DNA from: UBA2031 sp037189985
GTDB lineage: Bacteria; Pseudomonadota; Gammaproteobacteria; Pseudomonadales; Moraxellaceae
DNA: 64,000 nt
Assembly: GCA_037189985.1 (NCBI GenBank)
Contig: JBBCJX010000020.1
Location: forward strand, 1-64,000
Reading direction: 5' to 3'
The notes below the pieces were generated by a model. It worked only from the letters and a program-made list of their open reading frames with translations. It was not told the DNA's origin and did not search any database. The position numbers and the translations under genes were made by a program. Positions 34,150 to 41,364 of the stretch are shown here, in pieces. Position 1 is the stretch's first letter, and each line of letters begins with the position of its first letter.

Positions 34150-35229
34150 ATGTCCCTATCCTCATCTTTTTCTCGTCTGTTTCCTTTGCTGTCGGCTTTT
34201 GTGCTGGCCGGCTGCCAGAGTGCGGGCTATTACACGCAAGCGGTGCAGGGGCAGGCGGCACTGCTGCTGAAGCGGCAGCCGATTGATCGTCTCGTGGCTG
34301 ACCCCGGTATTGACCCGGTCTTGCGCCAGCGCCTGGAGACAGTACAGCGCATACGGCAGTTTGCGGCTACCGAGCTGGGCCTGCCCGCACGCAAGCAGTA
34401 TGCGAGCTATGTCGAGCTTGGCCGTGAATATCCGGTGTGGTCCGTGGTGGCAGCTCCCGAGCTTTCCCTTCGCCCGAAAACCTGGTGCTACTGGTTTGTT
34501 GGCTGCCTGAGTTATCGCGGGTTTTTCCGGGAAGATGCCGCGACCCGTTATGCGCGGGAGCTGGAAAGACAGGGATACGAAGTGGAGCTGAGCGGTATCC
34601 CGGCCTATTCCACGCTGGGCTGGTTCCGCGATCCGGTGCTGTCCAGCTTCATAAAGTGGCCCGAGGCTGATCTTGCCGAGCTGGTTTTCCACGAGCTGAC
34701 ACACCAGCTTCTCTTTGTTCCTGGTGACACGACATTCAACGAAAGCCTGGCAGTGACGCTGGCCGAAGAAGGCCTGCGACGCTACAGCGAGAAATATCCC
34801 CAGGACCTCGAAAAGCGTGCGCAGGTCAAACAGCGTCGCCGGGAGTTCGTGCAGCTTGTACTGGGGCACCGTCAGCAATTGCAGGCCGTTTTTGCGGGCT
34901 CCGGCAGCCCGGATGAAAAGCGCCAGGCCAAGGCAGCCGTATATGAGGCACTGCAGGCGGCGTATGTCCTGCAAAAATCCTTGTGGGGCGGCTATGCCGG
35001 ATATGACAGCTGGTTTGCCGGCGTCAACAATGCAAGGCTCAACAGTGTGGGCACTTATTATGATCAGGTGCCTGCCCTGCAGCAGTTGCTCGTGCAGCAG
35101 GGGCGTGATCTCTCTCGTTTTGTCGAGGCCTGCAGGGAGCTTGCCCGTCTTGATATCGCTACCCGCCGTCTGCGCCTGCAGGAACTGGTGGCTTCTTCTT
35201 CATTACCTGTGGTCGATACCTTGCCATGA
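34150..35229 (+). CDS. Predicted zinc aminopeptidase lipoprotein (DUF2265 family)
   Basis: 359-residue lipoprotein with signal ending LAGC and a family-typical YYTQAVQGQ start. The zinc motif HELTHQ (His-Glu-x-x-His) lies near residue 187, followed by NESLAVTLAEEG with a third ligand Glu. Annotated in relatives as predicted aminopeptidase (COG4324 type); substrate and role are unproven. The start is within a region shared with the divergent lipoprotein promoter. Its stop overlaps the rhomboid start (ATGA), so two membrane-associated proteases are co-translated. Confidence 0.85.
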   Translation: MSLSSSFSRLFPLLSAFVLAGCQSAGYYTQAVQGQAALLLKRQPIDRLVADPGIDPVLRQRLETVQRIRQFAATELGLPARKQYASYVELGREYPVWSVVAAPELSLRPKTWCYWFVGCLSYRGFFREDAATRYARELERQGYEVELSGIPAYSTLGWFRDPVLSSFIKWPEADLAELVFHELTHQLLFVPGDTTFNESLAVTLAEEGLRRYSEKYPQDLEKRAQVKQRRREFVQLVLGHRQQLQAVFAGSGSPDEKRQAKAAVYEALQAAYVLQKSLWGGYAGYDSWFAGVNNARLNSVGTYYDQVPALQQLLVQQGRDLSRFVEACRELARLDIATRRLRLQELVASSSLPVVDTLP

Positions 35230-36083
35230 ATATCGTGACTTTTTCCCAGAAGCGCCCGGCGCTGGCCTTCAGTGATTATCTGCGCAGCTTGGGCATGCCC
35301 AACCGCCTTGAAGAAAATGGAGAAGGCTTTGCCATCGTGCTGGACGATGCCAGCCAGGCAGAGCGTGCAATGGCAGAGGCGCAGTCCTTTGTCGCCAATC
35401 CGGAGGATCCGCGTTACTGGCAGGCATCCTGGCAGACCGGCAAGGTACAGAAAGAGGCGGTCTACCAAGCGGATACGGAGGGGGAGAGTGGTGGGGCCTG
35501 GTGGCAGCGTGGCGGGATGCTGACACGTACCGTGGCCGTGCTGTGTCTGCTCGTGTATGCCGCTTTGTGGTTTGGGGGTGAGGATGTGTTCCGGGCCTTG
35601 AGCTATCCATCTGCAATCAGTGTCGACGCGGTTCAGGGGCAATGGTGGCGGCTGCTGACGCCGGCCTTCCTGCACTTTGGTCTTTTGCACATTGCCTTCA
35701 ACCTGCTGTGGTGGTGGGAGCTGGGCGGCTTGGTGGAGCGCGAGCAGTCAGCCGGGCGTTTGCTTGGGTTGACACTGGTGATTGCCCTTGTCAGCAACGG
35801 TGTGCAGTTCCTGAGTTATGGCAGCAACTTCGGTGGCCTGTCGGCTGTGGTCTATGGCTTGCTGGGGTATCTCTGGATTTACCCCTATGCCGACCCCGCC
35901 GCGACTTTCCGTCTGCGTGGCGTGATCGTGGTCTTCATGCTGGGCTGGCTGGCATTGGGTTATACCGGCATCTTTGATCCCATCTTCGGCAATATTTCCA
36001 ACGACGGGCACCTTTCCGGCCTGTTGGTCGGTGTCGCGCTGGCATTGCTACTGGGCTTGGTCAACCGTCAGCGTCATGCCTGA
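35226..36083 (+). CDS. glpG: GlpG-type rhomboid intramembrane serine protease
   Basis: 285-residue rhomboid that cleaves transmembrane helices within the inner membrane. N-terminal cytoplasmic GlpG domain (1-75), then six helices. Catalytic dyad: Ser206 in NFGGLSAVVYG and His262 in NDGHLSG; the oxyanion motif H150...H155-x3-N159 (LHFGLLHIAFN) is intact, as is the L1-loop W-R. Length compares with 276 in E. coli. Coupled by ATGA overlap to the upstream aminopeptidase lipoprotein gene. Confidence 0.93.
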   Translation: MNIVTFSQKRPALAFSDYLRSLGMPNRLEENGEGFAIVLDDASQAERAMAEAQSFVANPEDPRYWQASWQTGKVQKEAVYQADTEGESGGAWWQRGGMLTRTVAVLCLLVYAALWFGGEDVFRALSYPSAISVDAVQGQWWRLLTPAFLHFGLLHIAFNLLWWWELGGLVEREQSAGRLLGLTLVIALVSNGVQFLSYGSNFGGLSAVVYGLLGYLWIYPYADPAATFRLRGVIVVFMLGWLALGYTGIFDPIFGNISNDGHLSGLLVGVALALLLGLVNRQRHA

Positions 36084-36138
36084 GCGCTGGTTGCATGCCT
36101 TCTGCCTTTGGCAAGGCTAGAAAATTACGACCCGATGT

Positions 36139-36161
36139 TTAATTGCGACTAATTCTCATTT
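36139..36161. promoter_or_regulatory. Fur box
   Basis: TTGCGACTAATTCTCATTTG lies within this site and fits the common proteobacterial form of the Fur operator (7-1-7 pattern with ATTCTCATT right half). It stands about 95 bases before the PepSY gene, the start of an iron-related operon, so iron repression is inferred. Confidence 0.7.
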
Positions 36162-36254
36162 GTGATCAAATGTCGCCCCTCTGGTCAACCGCAAGCCGGT
36201 AGGGGCGTTTCATGGCCTTCCGTAACCTGCCCGCCATTCCTGTCGAGAGTCTGA

Positions 36255-36896
36255 ATGAGTGCCATGGCACCTTCCGAAAGCAAGGCTGACCCTCAGCGCC
36301 GTGCTTTCTGGCTGAAAACCCTGCACCAGTGGCACTGGATCAGTTCGGCGCTGTGCCTGATCGGCATGCTGCTGTTCGCTGCCACGGGGATCACGTTGAA
36401 CCATGCCGGCCAGATCGAGGCCCGCCCTGTGGTGGTGACCAAGTCGGCGGAACTGCCTGCCGGGCTGTTGCCGGCACTGCGTGAGGACCGGGCGGCTGAT
36501 GCGCCTTTGCCTGCAGCACTGGTTGAGTGGCTGGAAAAGGAGTTGTCCATTCATGTGCAGGGAAGGGTGCCAGAGTGGTCGGACGGCGAGGTTTATGTCG
36601 GTCTGCCGCGGCCGGGTGGAGATGCCTGGGTGAGTGTGGATACCGCAACCGGTGCGGTGAGCTACGAAAGTACCGATCGTGGCTGGGTGTCCTGGTTCAA
36701 TGATTTGCACAAGGGGCGCAACACGGGCGCTGCCTGGACCTGGTTCATTGATGTTTTCGCCGTGGCCTGTTTCGTGTTCTGCCTGAGCGGGTTGCTTTTG
36801 TTGCAACTGCACGGTGGCAACCGCCCTGCGACCTGGCCCGTTGTGGGGCTGGGGCTGGTGGTGCCGCTCATACTGATACTGCTTTTCATTCATTGA
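36255..36896 (+). CDS. PepSY-associated transmembrane protein
   Basis: 213 residues: first membrane helix at about 30-50 preceded by LHQWHWISSALC, a periplasmic PepSY-like domain (55-155) with YVGLPRPGGDAWVSVDTATGAV, then WFNDLHKGRNTG and two C-terminal helices (165-183, 192-212). Histidines near the membrane faces (His24, His26, His49, His153) could bind heme, as in PepSY-type ferric reductases; that is inference. First gene of a four-gene iron-regulated row behind the Fur box; a 9-base-later ATG is an alternative start. Confidence 0.82.
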   Translation: MSAMAPSESKADPQRRAFWLKTLHQWHWISSALCLIGMLLFAATGITLNHAGQIEARPVVVTKSAELPAGLLPALREDRAADAPLPAALVEWLEKELSIHVQGRVPEWSDGEVYVGLPRPGGDAWVSVDTATGAVSYESTDRGWVSWFNDLHKGRNTGAAWTWFIDVFAVACFVFCLSGLLLLQLHGGNRPATWPVVGLGLVVPLILILLFIH

Positions 36897-36910
36897 TCGG
36901 GAGTTTTTTC

Positions 36911-37423
36911 ATGCGCTTCATGGTTCCTGTCCTGCTGACCGGCCTTCTGGCTGCCCCTGTACTGGCTGCTGACCTTGCCGTGACGGTAGAGGTTCCCCGT
37001 CTGGAAGTGGCCGAGTACCACAAGCCGTATGTGGCTGTCTGGATCGAGCGTGAAGATGCGACTGTCGCCGCCAATCTGGCGGTCTGGTACGACGTAAAAA
37101 TGAAGAACGACGAAGGCCAGAAGTGGCTCAAGGACATGCGCCTGTGGTGGCGCCGTGCCGGCCGTGACCTGCAGATGCCGGTGGATGGCGTAAGCGGAGC
37201 CACGCGCGCCCCCGGCAGCCATACCCTGAGCTTCAGTGCCGGCAAGGCACCGCTCGGCGATCTGGCACCGGGCAAGTACAAGCTGGTGGTCGAAGCCTCC
37301 CGTGAAGTCGGTGGCCGTGAAGTGGTCGACTTGTCTTTCCAGTGGCCCCCCAAGAAAGCTGAAAAGCTCTCTGCCAAAGGCAGCACCGAGCTTGGTGCCA
37401 TTGGTCTCGAACTCAAACCCTGA
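36911..37423 (+). CDS. DUF2271 periplasmic protein
   Basis: 170 residues with a signal peptide (cleavage near VLAADLAV). The mature domain is DUF2271: EYHKPYVAVWIE, DVKMKNDEGQKWLKDMRLWWRR, and the DGVSGATRAPGSHTL motif that resembles flavin-transfer acceptor motifs (DGVSGAT with Thr), the site FMN is attached to in some periplasmic redox proteins. If so it would be a flavoprotein electron carrier; this is inference from motif resemblance. GGGAG precedes the ATG, 14 bases after the PepSY gene. Confidence 0.82.
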   Translation: MRFMVPVLLTGLLAAPVLAADLAVTVEVPRLEVAEYHKPYVAVWIEREDATVAANLAVWYDVKMKNDEGQKWLKDMRLWWRRAGRDLQMPVDGVSGATRAPGSHTLSFSAGKAPLGDLAPGKYKLVVEASREVGGREVVDLSFQWPPKKAEKLSAKGSTELGAIGLELKP

Positions 37424-37470
37424 TCGTTTTCCGCAATCAAGCAATGTCAAAAGTGAAAGGAGAAAACCCG

Positions 37471-38289
37471 ATGACCTCTTCCCTCAGGATGGCTGCACTC
37501 GGCCTGCTGATGACCCTGCCCATGGCTGCCGAAGCGCACCGCAGCTGGATCATTCCCAGTTCTACCGTGCTGTCGAGCAACGGCCCCTGGGTCACCTTTG
37601 ATGCAGCAGTTTCCAATGACATTTTCCACGCTGATCACAATGCCCTGCGCATTGACGGCCTCAAGGTGCTGACACCGACTGGTGGCGAAGTGGCACCCCA
37701 GAATGTGTTTACCGGCAAGTTCCGCACAGTGTTCGACCTTCAGTTGACTGAAGCGGGTACCTGGAAGATTTTCACGGCCAGCAGCGGCCTGACGGCACGT
37801 TGGGAAGAGGGTGGTCAGCGCAAGTCCTGGCCGCCCCGTGGCGTGGCACCGACGGCAGAAGGTTTTGCCAAGGAAGTTCCCAAGAAGGCCGACAAGCTGG
37901 AAATCACCCAGTCTTCGCGTCGTCTGGAAACCTTTGTTACGGCCGGCAAGCCCAATGACGTGGCATTGAAGCCGACCAACGTGGGTCTGGAGTTGGTGCC
38001 AGTCACACATCCCAACGATCTGGTTGCCAGTGAAAAAGCCGAGTTCCGTTTCCTGATCGATGGCAAGCCGGCGGTTGGTGTTGAAGTGGAAATCGTCCCG
38101 GGTGGCCGCCGCTATCGTGACTCTGAAGAGGCGATCGAGCTCAAGTCCGACAAGGACGGCAAGATCACTGTGAACTGGCCGCGCGCCAGCCTGTACTGGC
38201 TGGAGGCTTCCTACGAGGACGACAAGGCTCCGAAGCCTGCCACCAAGCGCACCGGCCGTTATGTCGCCACGTTTGAAGTCCTGCCCTGA
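37471..38289 (+). CDS. DUF4198 periplasmic protein
   Basis: 272 residues with signal peptide (cleavage AEA-HRSW, leaving an N-terminal His). DUF4198 proteins are beta-rich periplasmic proteins linked to nickel, cobalt or iron uptake; here the Fur-linked operon suggests iron. The N-terminal His and H-A-D-H-N (about residue 60) are potential metal ligands. A second beta domain begins near residue 165 (THPNDLVASEKAEFRFLIDGKP). AAAGGAG stands before the ATG. No enzymatic motif is visible. Confidence 0.83.
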   Translation: MTSSLRMAALGLLMTLPMAAEAHRSWIIPSSTVLSSNGPWVTFDAAVSNDIFHADHNALRIDGLKVLTPTGGEVAPQNVFTGKFRTVFDLQLTEAGTWKIFTASSGLTARWEEGGQRKSWPPRGVAPTAEGFAKEVPKKADKLEITQSSRRLETFVTAGKPNDVALKPTNVGLELVPVTHPNDLVASEKAEFRFLIDGKPAVGVEVEIVPGGRRYRDSEEAIELKSDKDGKITVNWPRASLYWLEASYEDDKAPKPATKRTGRYVATFEVLP

Positions 38290-38357
38290 GCCGAGTGGCC
38301 AGCCCTGCATGCTGCAGGACTGGCCTGTTTTCTGCTGATGTCTTTCCCGAGAGCCTG

Positions 38358-39998
38358 ATGGCTGCCCCCCGTTTCCCGCTGGCCCTGACGGGCAATTTTT
38401 TCCTGTTTGCCCTGCTGGCGGGGTTGGCGGCGTTCTTCGCGGACATCCAGAGTGCTGACATGCTGTGGGTGATGCCTCCTTCCTCACGGTTGTCGCTGGC
38501 CGTGCTGGTGCTGCTGGCCTATGCCGGCTTCTGCCTGCTGCTGGCTTTCTTGCGTAGCTGGCGGGAGGGGCGTATCGAGCGTGCGGCCCAGGCATTGCTG
38601 GTGGGTGGTGGCAAGCCCTGGCTGGTTGCCTATGCCAGCCAGACCGGTTTTGCCGAGCAACTGGCCTGGCAAACGGCAGATGCCTTGCAACGGGCAAGCC
38701 TGCCCGTACGGCTGTTGCCCTTGGCCAAGGTGGATGCCGATGTATTGGCTGGCTCGGAGCGTGCTCTGTTCCTAGCCAGTACCACTGGCGAGGGCGACGC
38801 GCCTGATACGGTGGCGGGTTTCATGCGTCGTGTCATGGCTGAATCCCTGCCCTTGTGGTCCTTGCAATACGGCTTGCTGGCGCTCGGCGATCGTGGCTAT
38901 GACAAGTTCTGTGCCTTTGGCCGCAGCCTGGACGACTGGTTGCGACACCAAGGTGCGCAAGCCCTGTTTGACCGCGTCGAGGTCGACAATGGCGATGCCG
39001 GTGCTCTGCGTCACTGGCAGCATCATCTGTCCGTGCTGACCGGCAATACGGATTTGCCAGACTGGAGTGCGCCTGGCTACGAGCCTTGGCAGTTGCTGGA
39101 GCGCCGTTGCGTTAACCCCGGTAGTCAGGGGGCACCTGTATTCCATGTTGCTCTCACGCCCATGTCGGGTTCGCGCTCATGGCGCCCCGGCGACATCGCC
39201 GAGGTAGGGCCATGCAATGCCGATGCCGATGTACAGCGTTTCCTTGATGGCCTTGGCCTGGACGGTGCTGCCATCGGGCCATCCGGAGAAAGCCTGCAGC
39301 GCTCTCTTGCCCGTTTGACCCTGCCCCATGATGAAGCCGGCATAAACGCACTTGCAGGCCTCCCGGTTCCGGCTTTGCTGGAGACTCTCAAACCGCTCCC
39401 TCATCGTGAGTATTCCATTGCCTCCATTCCCGAGGACGGACGTGTCGAACTGTTGCTGCGTCAGATGCGTCAGCCTGATGGCCGCCTGGGCGTAGGCTCC
39501 GGCTGGCTGACGGAGAATGCTCCCCTGCAGGGCGAGGTGGCTCTGCGCATCCGCGAAAACCGCGGCTTTCACCCTCCTGTGCCGGAAATACCCCTGATCC
39601 TGATCGGCAACGGTACGGGACTGGCAGGTTTGCGTGCCCATCTCAAGGCGCGCTCATTGGCGAGCCAGACTCGTAACTGGCTGCTTTTTGGCGAGCGCAA
39701 CGAGGCATCGGACTTCTTCTATCGTGAGGAAATCCTGAGTTGGCAGCAGAGCGGGTTATTGGAGCGTCTGGACCTGGCGTTTTCACGGGACCAGGCCGAG
39801 CGCATTTACGTTCAGGATCGCCTGCGCATGGCTGCTGATTCCCTGAGGGACTGGGTTGCCGCTGGAGCGGCCATTTATGTCTGTGGCAGCCTCGCTGGCA
39901 TGGCGCCGGCCGTGGCTGCCGTCCTTGCCGACGTGCTGGGTGAAGGGTTGCTTGAGCAAATGGCGGAGGATGGCCGTTACCGACGCGACGTCTACTAA
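38358..39998 (+). CDS. Membrane-anchored flavodoxin/ferredoxin-reductase (sulfite-reductase-like flavoprotein)
   Basis: 546 residues: two N-terminal membrane helices (about 10-30, 40-62), a flavodoxin domain (about 85-215, starting LVAYASQTGFAEQLAW, with ASTTGEGDAPD and LALGDRGYDKFC), then an FNR-like FAD/NADPH domain with REYSIASIP, GVGSGWL, IGNGTGLAGLRAHL and a C-terminal DVY aromatic end. It should pass electrons from NADPH through FAD and FMN to the membrane partner, here probably the PepSY protein, to reduce iron or heme in the periplasm; the latter is inference. Last gene of the operon, 68 bases after DUF4198. Confidence 0.88.
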   Translation: MAAPRFPLALTGNFFLFALLAGLAAFFADIQSADMLWVMPPSSRLSLAVLVLLAYAGFCLLLAFLRSWREGRIERAAQALLVGGGKPWLVAYASQTGFAEQLAWQTADALQRASLPVRLLPLAKVDADVLAGSERALFLASTTGEGDAPDTVAGFMRRVMAESLPLWSLQYGLLALGDRGYDKFCAFGRSLDDWLRHQGAQALFDRVEVDNGDAGALRHWQHHLSVLTGNTDLPDWSAPGYEPWQLLERRCVNPGSQGAPVFHVALTPMSGSRSWRPGDIAEVGPCNADADVQRFLDGLGLDGAAIGPSGESLQRSLARLTLPHDEAGINALAGLPVPALLETLKPLPHREYSIASIPEDGRVELLLRQMRQPDGRLGVGSGWLTENAPLQGEVALRIRENRGFHPPVPEIPLILIGNGTGLAGLRAHLKARSLASQTRNWLLFGERNEASDFFYREEILSWQQSGLLERLDLAFSRDQAERIYVQDRLRMAADSLRDWVAAGAAIYVCGSLAGMAPAVAAVLADVLGEGLLEQMAEDGRYRRDVY

Positions 39999-40128
39999 GG
40001 CCTTGCGGTCTTTACTGAGTGTCTTGCCTCTGCCCTTGTCATGAAGGCAGTATCCAGCTTATCCAAGCATGGCCTCACTGGCCGTAGCATCCTTATGCTC
40101 GGCCCGCATTGTCTGGCATGCTTCAAGT

Positions 40129-40154
40129 CCTTGATAAATAAGGAAGCATCAAGG
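40129..40154. promoter_or_regulatory. Inverted repeat upstream of the FecR gene
   Basis: Perfect CCTTGAT - 12 bases - ATCAAGG dyad in an AT-rich stretch, just before a TATAGT hexamer (40166-40171) that could be a -10. It may be an operator for a regulator of the heme-uptake genes. Confidence 0.35.
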
Positions 40155-40227
40155 AAAAAGTCTTCTATAGTGATCATTGAACGTCATTGCTGGCGTCGCT
40201 TTGCCGCGCAGCTTCAGGAAGCCTGAA

Positions 40228-41217
40228 TTGCCCCCTCATGACGATTTGAAAGCGGATGAACCAGGAGATCGCCTGCTGGACGAGGCGATGGGCTGGCTGC
40301 TGGCTTTGCGGGATGCTCCGGATGACATGCAGCGCCGCGCCGAACATGAGCAGTGGCTGGCTGCCGATAGCCGCCATGTGAAGGCTTGGGAGCGTGCCGA
40401 ACAGGTCTGGGTGCTTGCCGGTCAAACTCCCTTGGCTCCTGTACAAGTTTCCGAGCCGCCTCAAGCTGCCCCTGTCATCACCCCCCGCCGCAAGCCCCCG
40501 CATCGCCAGCGTTGGCTGGCCGCAAGCATGACCGTGGCCGCCATGGTGCTGGTGACGATCATGGCGCCTTCGCTCTGGCTTTCCTGGCAGTCTGACTACC
40601 AAAGCAGCCGTGCCGAGATACGGCAACTGAGACTTGATGATGGCAGCCTGATGACTGTCGGTGCAGACAGTGCCATCCGTGTCAGTTTTTCCGAAGAAGG
40701 CCGTGAGATACGAATACTGAAAGGCCAGGCTTTTTTCGATGTGGCAGAGGATGAGCGTCCCTTCAGCGTCATGGCCGGTGATGTACGTATTACTGACATC
40801 GGAACTGCTTTTGATGTTGTCCTTAGCAGCGACAATATTTCCGTGGCGGTAGAAAACGGGGAAGTGGCCATAGCGGCTCCCGGGCAATCCGTGGTTTCCC
40901 TGCTCCCCGGGCAGCGTGCCCGGCTTGACCGTAATGCCTATTTTGTTCATCAGGACGAGATTCCGCCCTCTTTGGTAGCCGCATGGCGACACGGCCAATT
41001 ATTGGTGGAAAACCAGCGGATTGAAGATGTGGTGGAGCAGTTGCGTCCTTATGCGCGTGGCATGATTGTCCTGCGCGACAGTGCCTTGGCGAACCAGCGT
41101 GTGACCGGAAGCTATTCGCTCAAGGATCCTGCTGCTGCACTGCGGGCAATCGTCCAGCCCTGGCAGGGGCGCGTGACCGAGGTGTCGCCCTGGTTGCTGT
41201 TGGTATCTTCCTCCTGA
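40228..41217 (+). CDS. FecR-family anti-sigma/sensor protein
   Basis: About 329 residues: DUF4880 N-terminal domain (LDEAMGWLLALRD, WLAADSRHVKAWERAE), one membrane helix near 88-112, and the periplasmic FecR domain (RQLRLDDGSLMTVGADSAI, GQAFFDVAEDERPFSV, GTAFDV, VENGEV). It relays the signal of a loaded TonB receptor to an ECF sigma factor. No ATG is available; TTG 40228 with AGGAA at eight bases is favoured, TTG 40177 is another option. No fecI-type gene lies upstream, where only 180 bases separate it from the flavoreductase gene. The receptor gene follows. Confidence 0.85.
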   Translation: MPPHDDLKADEPGDRLLDEAMGWLLALRDAPDDMQRRAEHEQWLAADSRHVKAWERAEQVWVLAGQTPLAPVQVSEPPQAAPVITPRRKPPHRQRWLAASMTVAAMVLVTIMAPSLWLSWQSDYQSSRAEIRQLRLDDGSLMTVGADSAIRVSFSEEGREIRILKGQAFFDVAEDERPFSVMAGDVRITDIGTAFDVVLSSDNISVAVENGEVAIAAPGQSVVSLLPGQRARLDRNAYFVHQDEIPPSLVAAWRHGQLLVENQRIEDVVEQLRPYARGMIVLRDSALANQRVTGSYSLKDPAAALRAIVQPWQGRVTEVSPWLLLVSSS

Positions 41218-41294
41218 GTTTCTGATTTTTCCTGCCAGCATATGGCCGGATGAATGTGTCTCCACGGATTTTGCTGCATGAAGCAGTAAAAAAT

Positions 41295-41321
41295 GGCAGG
41301 GTTGCCGGAGCTTGCCCTGCC
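41295..41321 (+). promoter_or_regulatory. Hairpin between fecR-type gene and hasR
   Basis: Perfect GGCAGGG/CCCTGCC stem with 13-base loop, no T run. Could affect read-through or stability of the message from fecR into hasR. Confidence 0.3.
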
Positions 41322-41364
41322 GTGATGGCAGGAAGAACAATGATTTTGAAAAGGCCCGGCCCGG

